From contig NW_024037047.1 of assembly GCF_015706575.1 (NCBI RefSeq), positions 2,794,632 to 2,858,631 on the forward strand: 64,000 nucleotides of DNA. The letters are read 5' to 3'. The notes below the pieces were generated by a model, which was given only the letters and a program-made list of their open reading frames with translations, made no database searches and was not told the DNA's origin. A program made the position numbers and the translations under genes. This DNA is from Patiria miniata. Its lineage: Eukaryota; Echinodermata; Asteroidea; Valvatida; Asterinidae. This document shows positions 20,972-35,100 of the stretch, one piece after another; within the stretch, counting starts at the first letter, position 1, and every line of letters starts with the position of its first letter.

Positions 20972-21548
20972 TCATATCTTGACCACTTTTATTGCCTCAA
21001 ACGGAACACGCTTCTTCTTGGGAAGAAGAGGAGTTGTTGTCGAGCCAGTCATGACTTCTTTTGATGGTGTAACAGATTGCCTAAACGACAACTGCCTTGA
21101 GGGTAGATGAGACGGAGTGCTTGCCTTGACCAGCCTTGGTACGCAAGCCGAGAGTTTGCCTGTGCTCCATCGAGTTGATTTCGATGTTGAGTTTCGGTTG
21201 CCTGAAGAGACTTCTGGGTTTGTCTCTGGAGCAACGGGGAGAGTGTCGGGCGCAGGTGTGGTGCCCGGGTTAGCCCTTAAAGTTGGGATGGAGGCGACTT
21301 TAATGGAAAGTACACCTTGGAAAGGACAGAGCTCAGGGATATTCCCCAGAACGCAGTCGATGCCTATTGCCAGGGAGGCAGACGGTCCAGATGAGGATCT
21401 GTCGGTTATTCCTGAGGGTGGCTTGGAATGGGTCAAGGCGAGTACCAACCCGTTCGTTGGTTATTTGGGGATCATAAACCCTACACCGGTACTTGGCGAT
21501 CTGTTAAGTTTCGCAACTAGACCAGTCGAGGCGGAAGGCAACAGTTAA
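20972..21548 (+). other. GC-rich segment with open frames on both strands, unrecognised
   Basis: A 143-codon frame on + (21117-21548) and a 158-codon frame on - (21448-20972) overlap almost fully. Neither shows a domain I know. The minus frame ends with a basic PKKKR, and both are rich in P, S, T and G. The segment is clearly richer in G+C than its surroundings. Because a LINE-like 3' end follows at 22.2 kb on +, it may be retroelement sequence. Which strand, if any, was coding cannot be decided by reading. Confidence 0.3.
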
Positions 21549-22245
21549 TCAGCTAGAGTAAACAACTCGTCAGTGGGTCTGTGTCCAATGAAACGAGAGG
21601 CATGTGACCATGAGGATGCGAGTCATACGGTCGAACAGCAAAGGTTGCTGGCCCGAGGGCCCGCCAATTGCAAGGTGGTGATAGCTGTTCGACTCGATCT
21701 GGAGTAGCGCGGCGCAGAGGCTGTTGACTTTAGAGAAAAGTCTGATGTCTGTGGCCATGCTGATGAAGTCGTTGTCGAGTCACATTAAGGGTCAGGGTCG
21801 GGGCATGTCGTCTCCTAAAACGCACAAGCTTCGTACCTTGAGGTGTCGGGAGTCCTGCATCTCGTCATCCTACGGTGAATGGACTTCTGCCGATGGGCTA
21901 AGCTTGGCATTTTTAATTCAACTTTGAGTCTTTTTCACTATTAACGTTTAGCTACTGATCAGAGGTGTTCTTCTTGATTATGCAAATGATTTTGTTCTAT
22001 CATCATTTACCTACACATTATTGTAATTTATTTCCATTTATTCCGGTTTTTGCCTTTCATCCCATTGTCTTGTTTTTTTTCATGTTTGTTGTGTTTATAA
22101 TCCATTTGTATGTATAATCATGCTAATTATCGGGGTCCATACCCACAAGCTAAGCTTTCTTAGGGGTTCCGCATCTATATTAATTGTATTTATTATCTAC
22201 CTATCACCTTGTACTCATGTAAATTATGAGATTAAATAAAGTCAA
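21549..22245 (+). repeat. Possible LINE 3' end
   Basis: The stretch ends with ATGTAAATTATGAGATTAAATAAAGTCAAG, given here only as landmarks AATTATGAG and AATAAAGTCAAG near 22222-22248, a form common at 3' ends of animal CR1/L2-type LINEs. Upstream is a T-rich tail-like region. No RT domain lies directly upstream in this window, so the copy would be truncated or rearranged. Confidence 0.35.
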
Positions 22246-22329
22246 GTTCAAATACTTCTGCTCTGCGTTGTGGGGAATGCTTATGCGCGAATTGTACATA
22301 GTCGTATGAGCTGTGCTGGGGTTACGCTG

Positions 22330-22590
22330 GCAAGTATGGCGGATGTGTAGCAAGTACAATGCTGTACGTTGCTGACTGGCTTGCATGGTCGATGCGTAGC
22401 GGGTACAAGGCTGTACTACTGTGCACTGCTTGTGCTACTGTACATGGTTGATGCTGTACATTGCCTATGCGGTTGTACATTGCTGTTGCTTGGGCGCATT
22501 GTAGACATTGTGATGCATTGGTGACATTGCAGTGCATTATTGTGCATTTCGGATGCTGTTGCGCATTGCTGCTGCGTGCAGTAGGCCTGG
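22330..22590. repeat. Degenerate short-motif repeat (TGTACATTGCTG-like)
   Basis: Variants of GCTGTACATTGC, TTGCTGTTGC and GTGCATTG recur irregularly at about 10-20 base spacing. It appears to be an old minisatellite. ORFs on either strand here are by-products. Confidence 0.5.
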
Positions 22591-23607
22591 CTCATCTCTT
22601 TAATAATTCAAGGACCCAGGTAATAGAACAACCACGCCTATTAATTCCAATTACTGTATATTTATTGATTATTGTTGAATAAATTATGATCATTGTTGAT
22701 TGAGGTTACCGACAATTCTGATTCAGGTGTATCTGTTAAAGGTTTATCGTGCAATTGACAGGGTAATTAACAATCATTCAAAATCGGGCGTTAGATTTCT
22801 ACCAAAACAGACCTGCACCCAAAGCCAAGAAGGTTGCTCTGAGTGATCTCTCGTCTAGGGAAGAGCCTTGGTTTGGGAAGATTGTCTTCACCCCAATAGG
22901 AGTCAGAGTTATCCTAACAGACTAGGGCTGGCCCGGGGGGTTCCCGCCACAGTACTGTAACGACGAAAACTCAGATACACACACTTTGACAAGTAATTTG
23001 GTATGTGTTAGGTGAGGCGTTTATTACGAGGTCGCTGATTCCTTTGTTTTACCTTGAATGCAACTCTTACGCGCCAGATTAGCTCCAGAAGCGGAATTAT
23101 CTCATTAACTTTTTTAAAAGATGCAGTGAATGTGAGACTTGAACCACTGCTTGCATTATAACATTATTTGGCTATCCGTGACTTGTCATTCGCATGGGAC
23201 CTGTAAGAGGAACCGGAGCCCGATACGAACATGAAAAGAGCTCCTCCATGCAGGAATTTCTCAGCGTTTTGCACTTGTCTCGAAGGCTCGTATCGTTTTA
23301 CACATAAACGAGTTGTGGTTCAATGCACGACCCTTGAAAGCAAAATCCATATGTAACAGAAATTGTTCATGTTCGTGTCTGACTCAAGTTCCTCTTATCT
23401 ATGGGAATTAAACCACAGGCATGACATGAGCATGTCTTCCATTTTCAATTAACAAGTATATCAACTTTGAAATACAACTGGATAGGGTCAGAGGTTTATT
23501 TACCCCCCCCCCCCACCAAAGTTAAATACTGCCTTTTTTTCCTATTCAAATGCTTTTTTTAACGAGCTCCCGGCCCCTCAATAACTTGTAAAGAGTGGCT
23601 TTTTTTT
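22591..23607. other. Intergenic, nothing recognised
   Basis: AT-rich sequence with a C-run near 23503 and T-runs just before the satellite. No coding or transposon signature was seen. Confidence 0.4.
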
Positions 23608-25721
23608 AATTGAATTTTCGTGTAGTGATTTGTCATTATGTTTAACATTACGAGATTTAATTTCATAAGAAACCGTCAACCAATGAAGCTATATTGACCG
23701 TAACAATACAGTGTTTTAAGCGCGACAAATGCAATCCGAACGAAAGTCAATGTGGATTTTTCGCGTGTAAAACACTAAATTGTTACGACAATATCATTTT
23801 TATTGTCGGACTGTTTCTCGTGATATTCAATACACCTCTTACACACATCATGGACAATCAGTCATCGAAAATTCAGTTTAATACATCATGTATTTCTTGA
23901 GTTGTTCATCGGAAAACGAGTTGTTTATTTTTGTTCAATAGTGCAGCATCGGCTGGTCTCGCACTTTAATACTCTTTCAGTAGAGGGCGCGCCACATAAA
24001 TAGTGGTCTCGAAAATTATCTACCACCAAACTCGTTTGGGGGCAACAACTCCAGAAATACAAGATGTATTAAATTGAATTTTCGTGTAGTGATTTGTCAT
24101 TATGTTTAACATTACGAGATTTAATTTCATAAGAAACCGTCAACCAATGAAGCTATATTGACCGTAACAATACAGTGTTTTAAGCGCGACAAATGCAATC
24201 CGGGTGAAAGTCAATGTGGATTTTTTGCGTGTAAACACTAAATTGTTACGACCATATCATTTTATTGTCAGACTGTTTCTCGTGATATTCAATACACCTC
24301 TTACACACATCATGGACAATCAGTCATCGAAAATTCAGTTTAATACATCATGTATTTCTTGAGTTGTTCGTCGGAAAACGAGTTGTTTATTTTTGTTCAA
24401 TAGTGCAGCATCGGCTGGTCTCGCACTTTCATACTCTTTCAGTAGAGGGCGCGCCACATAAATAGTGGTCTCGAAAAATATCTACCACCAAACTCGTTTG
24501 GGGGTAACAACTCCAGAAATACAAGATGTATTAAATTGAATTTTCGTGTAGTGATTTGTCATTATGTTTAACATTACGAGATTTAATTTCATTAAAAACC
24601 GTCAACCAATGAAGCTATATTGACCGTAACAATACAGTGTTTTAAGCGCGACAAATGCAATCCGAATGAAAGTCAATGTGGATTTTTCGCGTGTAAAACA
24701 CTAAATTGTTACGACCATATCATTTTTATTGTCGGACTGTTTCTCGTGATATTCAATACACGTCTTGCACACATCATGGACAATCAGTCATCGAAAATTC
24801 AGTTTAATACATCATGTATTTCTTGAGTTGTTCATCGGAAAACGAGTTGTTTATTTTTGTTCAATAGTGCAGCATCGGCTGGTCTCGCACTTTCATACTC
24901 TTTCAGTAGAGGGCGCGCCACATAAATAGTGGTCTCGAAAAATATCTACCACCAAACTCGTTTGGGGGGCATCAACTCCAGAAATACCAGATGTATTAAA
25001 TTGAATTTTCGTGTAGTGATTTGTCATTATGTTTAACATTACGAAATTTAATTTCATAAGAAACCGTCACCCAATGAAGCTATATTGACCGTAACAATAC
25101 AGTGTTTTAAGCGCGACAAATGCAATCCGAATGAAAGTCAAAGTGGATTTTCGCGTGTAAAACACTAAATTGTTACGACCATATCATTTTTATTGTCAGA
25201 CTGTTTCTCGTGATATTCAATACACCTCTTACACACATCATGGAAAATCAGTCTTTGAAAAAAAAATCATTTTAATACATCTTGTATTTCTTGAGTTGTT
25301 CATCGGAAAACGAGTTGTTTATTTTTGTTCAATAGTGCAGCATCGGCTGGTCTCGCACTTTAATACTCTTTCAGTAGAGGGTGCGCCACATAAATAGTGG
25401 TCTCGAAAAATATCTACCACCAAACTCGTTTGGGGGGCATCAACTCCAGAAATACCAGATGTATTAAATTCAATTTTCGTGTAGTGATTTGTCATTATGT
25501 TTAACATTACGAAATTTAATTTCATAAGAAACCGTCCACCAATGAAGCTAAATTGACCGTAACAATACATTGTTTTAAGCGCGACAAATGCAATCTGAAT
25601 GAAAGTCAATGTGGATTTTTCGCGTGTAAGACACTAAATTGTTACGACCTTATCATTTTTATTGTCAGACTGTTTCTCGTGATATTCCATACACCTCTTA
25701 CACCCATCATGGAAAATCAAG
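23608..25721 (+). repeat. Satellite A: tandem ~464-bp monomers, forward
   Basis: The anchor TTGACCGTAACAATACA recurs at 23694, 24158, 24620, 25085 and 25553, spacings of 464, 462, 465 and 468. About 4.6 monomers are present, over 90% identical by eye. Each monomer contains an internal inverted pair of about 55 bp. One arm includes GTATTTCTTGAGTTGTTC; the other is its near complement CAACTCCAGAAATACAAG. Repeated short ORFs (for example 23694-23900 and 24620-24826) are copies of the same non-coding unit. The array passes directly into satellite B. Confidence 0.9.
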
Positions 25722-27599
25722 TTCTTTGTAACTTGCAGGAAAGATGCCTAAGGTAACCCTGAACACATTCCTATTCGATTTGGGAACGGATGTGCTTGGA
25801 AAAAGAAAATTTGGTGGAAAATTTCGGACAAAAACGGTCAAAATCCTTTTTCATTTTAAGGTATTTCCTCACCAAAGAAACCGATGATGTTTGCCTAAAT
25901 CTGCTTAAATATCAATGTTTGAATATTGATTCATGCTCCACTTGTCTCCACAGCAATTTTTGCCTTCTTTTGAGAAAAATTCAATTTTCGGCCAAATTTT
26001 GTTTTGAGAAAAGTCAATGTTTGGCCAAATTTTGATGAAAATGTAAGGCTAACCCCCCTTTTTTTTTAAATTTTGGCCAAAAAATGAAATTCCTTGAAAC
26101 TTGCAGGAAAAATGCCTAAGGTAACCGTGAAAACATTTCAATTCGATTTGGGAACAGATGTGCCATGGAAAAGAAAATGCGGTGGAAAATTTCAGACCAA
26201 AACGGTCAAAATTCTTTTTTATTTTTAGGTATTTCCTCACCAAAGAAACCGATGATTTTTGCCTAAATCTGCTTAAATATCAATGTTTGAATATTGATTC
26301 ATGCTCCACCTCGTCTCCACAGAAATTTGTGCGTTGTTTTGAGAAAAGTCAATGTTTGGCCAAATTTTGATGAAAATGTAAGGCTAACCCCCTTTTTTTT
26401 TCAATTTTGGCCAAAAAATGAAATTCGTAGAAACTTGCAAGAAAAATGCCTAGGGTGACCGTGAAAACATTTCAATTCGATTTGGGAACAGATGTGCCTT
26501 GGAAAAGAAAATTTGGTGGAAAATTTCGGACAAAAACGGTCAAAATTCTTTTACAAAAATTCGGTATTTCCTCGCCCAAAAAACGGATGATTTTTGACTA
26601 AATCTGCTAAAATATCAATGTTTGAATATTGATTCATGCTCCACTCGTCTCCACAGCAATTTTTGCGTTGTTTTGAGAAAAGTGAATTTTTGGCCAAATT
26701 TTGATAAAAATGTAAGGCTAACCCCTTGTTTTTTTTTCAATTTTGGCCAAAAAATGAAATTCCTTGAAACTTGCAGGAAAGATGCCTAAGGTAACCCTGA
26801 ACACATTCCAATACGATTTGGGAACAGATGTGCCTAGGAAAACAAAATTTGGTGGAAAATTTCGGACAAAAACGGTCAAAATTCTTTTACAAAGTTTAGG
26901 TATTTCCTCGCCCCAAAAACGGATGATTTTTGACTAAATCTGCTAAAATATCAATGTTTGAATATTGATTCATGCTCCACTCGTCTCCACAGCAATTTTT
27001 GCGTTGTTTTGAGAAAAGTAAATTTTTGGCCAAATTTTGATAAAAATGTAAGGCTAACCCCTTGTTTTTTTTTCAATTTTGGCCAAAAAATGAAATTCCT
27101 TGAAACTTGCAGGAAAGATGCCTAAGGTAACCCGAACACATTCCAATACGATTTGGGAACAGATGTGCCTTGGAAAAGAAAATTTGGTGGAAAATTTCAG
27201 ACAAAAACGGTCAAAATTCTTTTACAAAGTTTCGGTATTTCCTCGCCCCAAAAACGGATGATTTTTGACTAAATCTGCTAAAATATCAATGTTTGAATAT
27301 TGATTCATGCTCCACTCGTCTCCACGGCAATTTTTGCGTTGTTTTGAGAAAAGTCACTTTTTGGCCAAATTTTGATAAAAAAGTAAGGCTAACCCCTTGT
27401 TTTTTTTTTAATTTTCGCCAAAAAATGAAATTCCTTGAAACTTGCAGGAACGATGCCTAAGCTAACCCTGAACACATTCCAATTCGATTTGGGAACAGAT
27501 GTGCCTTGGAAAAGAAAATTTGGTGGAAAATTTCAGACAAAAACGGTCAAAATTCTTTTTCATTTTTAGGTATTTCCTCGACCAAAAAACCGGATGATT

Positions 27600-30500
27600 T
27601 TTGACTAAATCTGCTAAAATATCAATGTTTGAATATTGATTCCTGCTCCACTCGTCTCCACCGCAATTTGTGCGTTGTTTTGAGAAAAGTCAATTTTTGG
27701 CCAAATTTTGATAAAAATGTAAGGCTAACCCCTTGTTTTTTTTTTCAATTTTGGCCAAAAAATGAAATTCCTTGAAACTTGCAGGAAAGATGCCTAAGCT
27801 AACCCTGAACCCATTGCAATACGATTTGGGAACAGATGTGCCTTGGAAAAGAAAATTTGGTGGAACATTTCGGACAAAAACGGTCAAAATTCTTTTACAA
27901 AGTTTAGGTATTTCCTCGCCCAAAAAACTGATGATTTTTGACTAAATCTGCTAAAATATCAATGTTTGAATATTGATTCATGCTCCACTCGTCTCCACAG
28001 CAATTTTTGCGTTGTTTTGAGAAAAGTCACTTTTTTGGCAAATTTTGATAAAAATGTAAGGCTAACCCCTTGTTTTTTTTTCAATTTTGGCCAAAAAATG
28101 AAATTCATTGAAACTTGCAGGAAAAATGCCTAAGGTGACCGTGAAAACATTTCAATTCGATTTGGGAACAGATGTGCCTTGGAAAAGAAAATTTGGTGGA
28201 AAATTTCGGACCAAAACGGTCAAAATTCTTTTTCATTTTCAGGTATTTCCTCGCCCAAAAAACGGATGATTTTTGACTAAATCTGCTAAAATATCAATGT
28301 TTGAATATTGATTCATGCTCCACTCGTCTCCACGGCAATTTTTGCGTTGTTTTGAGAAAAGTCACTTTTTGGCCAAATTTTGATAAAAAAGTAAGGCTAA
28401 CCCCTTGTTTTTTTTTTAATTTTCGCCAAAAAATGAAATTCCTTGAAACTTGCAGGAACGATGCCTAAGCTAACCCTGAACACATTCCAATTCGATTTGG
28501 GAACAGATGTGCCTTGGAAAAGAAAATTTGGTGGAAAATTTCAGACAAAAACGATCAAAATTCTTGTTCATTTTTAGGTATTTCCTCGCCCCCAAAACGG
28601 ATGATTTTTGACTAAATCTGCTAAAATATCAATGTTTGAATATTGATTCATGCTCCACTCGTCTCCACAGCAATTTTTGCGTTGTTTTGAGAAAAGTCAC
28701 TTTTTTGGCAAATTTCGATAAAAATGTAAGGCTAACCCCTTGGTTTTTTTTCAATTTTGGCGTTGTTTTGAGAAAAGTCAATTTTTGGCCAAATTTTGAT
28801 CAAAATGTAAGGCTAACCCCTTGTTTTTTTTTTAATTTTGGCAAAAAAATGAAATTCCTCGAAACTTGCAGGAAAGATGCCTAAGGTAACCCTGAACACA
28901 TTCCAATACGATTTGGGAACAGATGTGTCTTGGAAAAGAAAATTTGGTGGAAAATTTCGGACAAAAACGGTCAAAATTCTTTTACAAAGTTTAGGTATTT
29001 CCTCGCCCAAAAAACGGATGATTTTTGAGTAAATCTGCTAAAATATCAATGTTTGAATATTGATTCATGCTCCACTCGTCTCCACAGCAATTTTTGCGTT
29101 GTTTTGAGAAAAGTCACTTTTTTGGCAAATTTTGATAAAAATGTAAGGCTAACCATTTGTTTTTTTTTCAATTTTGGCCAAAAAATGAAATTCCTTGAAA
29201 CTTGCAGGAAAGATGCCTAAGGTAACCCTGAACACATTCCAATACGATTTGGGAACAGATGTGCCTTGGAAAAGAAAATTTGGTGGAAAATTTCGGACAA
29301 AAACGGTCAAAATTCTTTTACAAAGTTTAGGTATTTCCTCGCCCAAAAAACGGATGATTTTTGAGTAAATCTGCTAAAATATCAATGTTTGAATATTGAT
29401 TCATGCTCCACTCGTCTCCACAGCAATTTTTGCGTTGTTTTGAGAAAAGTCACTTTTTTGGCAAATTTTGATAAAAATGTAAGGCTAACCCCTTGTTTTT
29501 TTTTCAATTTTGGCCAAAAAATGAAATTCCTTGAAACTTGCAGGAAAGATGCCTAAGGTAACCCTGAACACATTCCAATACGATTTGGGAACAGATGTGC
29601 CTTGGAAAAGAAAATTTGGTGGAAAATTTCGGACAAAAACGGTCAAAATTCTTTTACAAAGTTTAGGTATTTCTTCGCCCAAAAAACTGATGATTTTTGA
29701 CTAAATCTGCTAAAATATCAATGTTTGAATATTGATTCATGCTCCACTCGTCTCCACAGCAATTTTTGCGTTGTTTTGAGAAAAGTCACTTTTTTGGCAA
29801 ATTTTGATAAAAATGTAAGGCTAACCCCTTGTTTTTTTTTCCATTTTGGCCAAAAAATGAAATTCCTTGAAACTTGCAGGAAAAATGCCTAAGGTGACCG
29901 TGAAAACATTTCAATTCGATTTGGGAACAGATGTGCCTTGGAAAAGAAAATTTGGTGGAAAATTTCGGACCAAAACTGTCAAAATTCTTTTTCATTTTCA
30001 GGTATTTCCTCGCCCAAAAAACGGATGATTTTTGACTAAATCTGCTAAAATATCAATGTTTGAATATTGATTCCTGCTCCACTCGTCTCCACAGCAATTT
30101 GTGCGTTGTTTTGAGAAAAGTCAATTTTTGGCCAAATTTTGATAAAAATGTAAGGCTAACCCCTTGTTTTTTTTTTCAATTTTGGCCAAAAAATGAAATT
30201 CATTGAAACTTGCAGGAAAGATGCCTAAGCTAACCCTGAACCCATTGCAATACGATTTGGGAACAGATGTGCCTTGGAAAAGAAAATTTGGTGGAAAATT
30301 TCGGACAAAAACGGTCAAAATTATTTTACAAAGTTTAGGTATTTCCTCGCCCAAAAAACTGATGATTTTTGACTAAATCTGCTAAAATATCAATGTTTGA
30401 ATATTGATTCATGCTCCACTCGTCTCCACAGCAATTTTTGCGTTGTTTTGAGAAAAGTTACTTTTTGGCAAATTTTGATAAAAATGTAAGGCTAACCCCT

Positions 30501-32140
30501 TGTTTTTTTTTCAATTTTGGCCAAAAAATGAAATTCCTTGAAACTTGCAGGAAAAATGCCTAAGGTGACCGTGAAAACATTTCAATTCGATTTGGGAACA
30601 GATGTGCCTTGGAAAAGAAAATTTGGTGGAAAATTTCGGACCAAAACGGTCAAAATTCTTTTTCATTTTCAGGTATTTCCTCGCCCAAAAAACGGATGAT
30701 TTTTGAGGAAATCTGCTAAAATATCAATGTTTGAATATTGATTCATGCTCCACTCGTCTCCACGGCAATTTTTGCGTTGTTTTGAGAAAAGTCACTTTTT
30801 GGCCAAATTTTGATAAAAAAGTAAGGCTAACCCCTTGTTTTTTTTTTAATTTTCGCCAAAAAATGAAATTCCTTGAAACTTGCAGGAACGATGCCTAAGC
30901 TAACCCTGAACACATTCCAATTCGATTTGGGAACAGATGTGCCTTGGAAAAGAAAATTTGGTGGAAAATTTCAGACAAAAACGATCAAAATTCTTGTTCA
31001 TTTTTAGGTATTTCCTCGCCCCCAAAACGGATGATTTTTGACTAAATCTGCTAAAATATCAATGTTTGAATATTGATTCATGCTCCACTCGTCTCCACAG
31101 CAATTTTTGCGTTGTTTTGAGAAAAGTCACTTTTTTGGCAAATTTCGATAAAAATGTAAGGCTAACCCCTTGTTTTTTTTCAATTTTGGCGTTGTTTTGA
31201 GAAAAGTCAATTTTTGGCCAAATTTTGATCAAAATGTAAGGCTAACCCCTTGTTTTTTTTTGAATTTTGGCAAAAAAATGAAATTCCTCGAAACTTGCAG
31301 GAAAGATGCCTAAGGTAACCCTGAACACATTCCAATACGATTTGGGAACAAATGTGTCTTGGAAAAGAAAATTTGGTGGAAAATTTCGGACAAAAACGGT
31401 CAAAATTCTTTTACAAAGTTTAGGTATTTCCTCGCCCAAAAAACGGATAATTTTTGAGTAAATCTGCTAAAATATCAATGTTTGAATATTGATTCATGCT
31501 CCACTCGTCTCCACAGCAATTTTTGCGTTGTTTTAAGAAAAGTCACTTTTTTGGCAAATTTTGATAAAAATGTAAGGCTAACCCCTTGTTTTTTTTTCAA
31601 TTTTGTCCAAAAAATGAAATTCCTTGAAACTTGCAGGAAAGATGCCTAAGGTAACCCTGAACACATTCCAATACGATTTGGGAACAGATGTGCCTTGGAA
31701 AAGAAAATTTGGTGGAAAATTTCGGACAAAAACGGTCAAAATTCTTTTACAAAGTTTAGGTATTTCCTCGCCCCCAAAACGGATGATTTTTGACTAAATC
31801 TGCTAAAATATCAATGTTTGAATATTGATTCATGCTCCACTCGTCTCCACAGCAATTTTTGCGTTATTTGAGAAAAGTCACTTTTTTGGCAAATTTTGAT
31901 AAAAATGTAAGGCTAACCCCTTGTTTTTTTTTCAATTTTGGCCAAAAAATGAAATTCCTTGAAACTTGCAGGAAAGATGCCTAAGCTAACCCTGAACCCA
32001 TTGCAATACGATTTGGGAACAGATGTGCCTTGGAAAAGAAAATTTGGTGGAAAATTTCGGACAAAAACGGTCAAAATTCTTTTACAAAGTTTAGGTATTT
32101 CCTCGCCCAAAAAACGGATGATTTTTGACGAAATCTGCTA
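27600..32140 (+). repeat. Higher-order repeat block 1, ~2.43-kb period, about two copies
   Basis: Variant monomers repeat in the same order after about 2430 bases: the CCCATTGCAATACG monomer at 27.81 and 30.24 kb; the GGAACGATGCCTAAGC monomer at 28.46 and 30.89 kb; and a 78-base truncated monomer joining TTTTGGC to GTTGTTTTGAG at 28.76 and 31.19 kb. Seven full monomers (2352) plus 78 give 2430, matching the observed period. Exact block borders are approximate. Confidence 0.75.
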
Positions 32141-35100
32141 AAATATCAATGTTTGAATATTGATTCATGCTCCACTCGTCTCCACAGCAATGTGTGCGTT
32201 GTTTTGAGAAAAGTCCATTTTTGGCCAAATTTTGATAAAAGTGTAAGGCTGACGCCTTGGTTTTTTTCAATTTTGGCCCAAAAATGAAATTCCTTGAAAC
32301 TTGCAGGAAAAATGCCTAAGGTGACCATGAAAACATTTCAATTCGATTTGGGAACAGATGTGCCTTGGAAAAGAAAATTTGGTGGAAAATTTCGGACAAA
32401 AACGGTCAAAATTCTTTTTCATTTTTAGGTATTTCCTCGACCAAAAAACCGGATGATTTTTGACTAAATCTGCTAAAATATCAATGTTTGAATATTGATT
32501 CCTGCTCCACTCGTCTCCACAGCAATTTGTGCGTTGTTTTGAGAAAAGTCCATTTTTGGCCAAATTTTGATAAAAATGTAAGGCTAACCCCTTGTTTGAA
32601 TATTGATTCATTCTCCACTCGTCTCCACAGCAATGTTTGCGTTGTTTTGAGAAAAGTAAATTTTTGGCCAAATTTTGATAAAAATGTAAGGCTAACCCCT
32701 TGTTTTTTTTTCAATTTTGGCCAAAAAATGAAATTCCTTGAAACTTGCAGGAAAGATGCCTAAGGTAATCCTGAACACATTCCAATTCGATTTGGGAACA
32801 GATGTGCCTTGGAAAAGAAAATTTGGAGTAAAATTTCAGACAAAAACGGTCCAAATTCTTTTTCATTTTTATGTATTTCCTCGCCCAAAAAACGGATGAT
32901 TTTTGACTAAATCTGCTAAAATATCAATGTTTGAATATTGATTCATGCTCCACTCGTCTCCACAGCAATGTTTGCGTTGTTTTGAGAAAGTCAATTTTTG
33001 GCCAAATTTTGATAAAAATGTAAGGCTAACCCCTTGTTTTTTTTTTCAATTTTGGCCCAAAAATGAAATTCCTTGAAACTTGCAGGAAAGATGCCTAAGC
33101 TAACCCTGAACACATTCCAATTCGATTTGGGAACAGATGTGCTTTAAAAAAAAAAATTTGTGGAAAATTTCGGACAAAAACGGTCAAAATTCTTTTTCAT
33201 TTTTAGGTATTTCCTCGCCCAAAAAACGGATGATTTTTGACGAAATCTGCTAAAATATCAATGTTTGAATATTGATTCATGCTCCACTCGTCTCCACAGC
33301 AATTTGTGCGTTGTTTTGAGAAAAGTCCATTTTTGGCCAAATTTTGATAAAAATGTAAGGCTAACCCCTTGTTTTTTTTCAATTTTGGCCAAAAAATGAA
33401 ATTCCTTGAAACTTGTAGGAAAGATGCCTAAGGTAACCCTGAACACATTCCAATACGATTTGGGAACAGATGTGCCTTGGAAAAGAAATTTGGTGGAAAA
33501 TTTCGGACAAAAACGGTCCAAATTCTTTTTCATTTTTAGGTATTTCCTCGCCCAAAAAACGGAAGATTTTTGACTAAATCTGCTAAAATATCAATGTTTG
33601 AATATTGATTCATGCTCCACTCGTCTCCACAGCAATTTTTGCGTTGTTTTGAGAAAAGTCCATTTTTGGCCAAATTTTGATAAAAATGTAAGGCTAACCC
33701 CTTGTTTTTTTTTCAATTTTGGCCAAAAAATGAAATTCCTTGAAACTTGCAGGAAAGATGCCTAAGGTAACCCTGAACACATTCGAATACGATTTGGGAA
33801 CAGATGTGCCTTGGAAAAGAAAATTTGGTGGAAAATTTCGGACCAAAACGGTCGAAATTCTTTTTCATTTTTAGGTATTTCCTCGCCCAAAAAACGGATG
33901 ATTTTTGACTAAATCTGCTAAAATATCAATGTTTGAATATTGATTCATGCTCCACTCGTCTCCACAGCAATTTTTGCGTTGTTTTGAGAAAAGTCCATTT
34001 TTGGCCAAATTTTGATAAAAATGTAAGGCTAACCCCTTGTTTTTTTTTCAATTTTGGCCAAAAAATGAAATTCCTTGAAACTTGCAGGAAAGATGCCTAA
34101 GGTAACCCTGAACACATTCCAATACGAATTGGGAACATATGTGCCTTGGAAAAGAAAATTTGGTGGAAAATTTCGGACAAAAACGGTCAAAATTCTTTTA
34201 CAAAGTTTAGGTATTTCCTCGCCCAAAAAACGGATGATTTTTGACTAAATCTGCTAAAATATCAATGTTTGAATATTGATTCATGCTCCACTCGTCTCCA
34301 CAGCAATTTTTGCGTTGTTTTGAGAAAAAGTCACTTTTTTGGCAAATTTTGATAAAAATGTAAGGCTAACCCCTTGTTTTTTTTTCAATTTTGCCCAAAA
34401 AATGAAATTCCTTGAAACTTGCAGGAAAGATGCCTAAGCTAACCCTGAACCCATTGCAATACGATTTGGGAACAGATGTGCCTTGGAAAAGAAAATTTGG
34501 TGGAAAATTTCGGACAAAAACGGTCAAAATTTTTTTTACAAAGTTTAGGTATTTCCTCGCCCAAAAAACGGATGATTTTTGACGAAATCTGCTAAAATAT
34601 CAATGTTTGAATATTGATTCATGCTCCACTCGTCTCCACAGCAATGTGTGCGTTGTTTTGAGAAAAGTCCATTTTTGGCCAAATTTTGATAAAAGTGTAA
34701 GGCTGACGCCTTGGTTTTTTTCAATTTTGGCCCAAAAATGAAATTCCTTGAAACTTGCAGGAAAAATGCCTAAGGTGACCATGAAAACATTTCAATTCGA
34801 TTTGGGAACAGATGTGCCTTGGAAAAGAAAATTTGGTGGAAAATTTCGGACAAAAACGGTCAAAATTCTTTTTCATTTTTAGGTATTTCCTCGACCAAAA
34901 AACCGGATGATTTTTGACTAAATCTGCTAAAATATCAATGTTTGAATATTGATTCCTGCTCCACTCGTCTCCACAGCAATTTGTGCGTTGTTTTGAGAAA
35001 AGTCCATTTTTGGCCAAATTTTGATAAAAATGTAAGGCTAACCCCTTGTTTGAATATTGATTCATTCTCCACTCGTCTCCACAGCAATGTTTGCGTTGTT

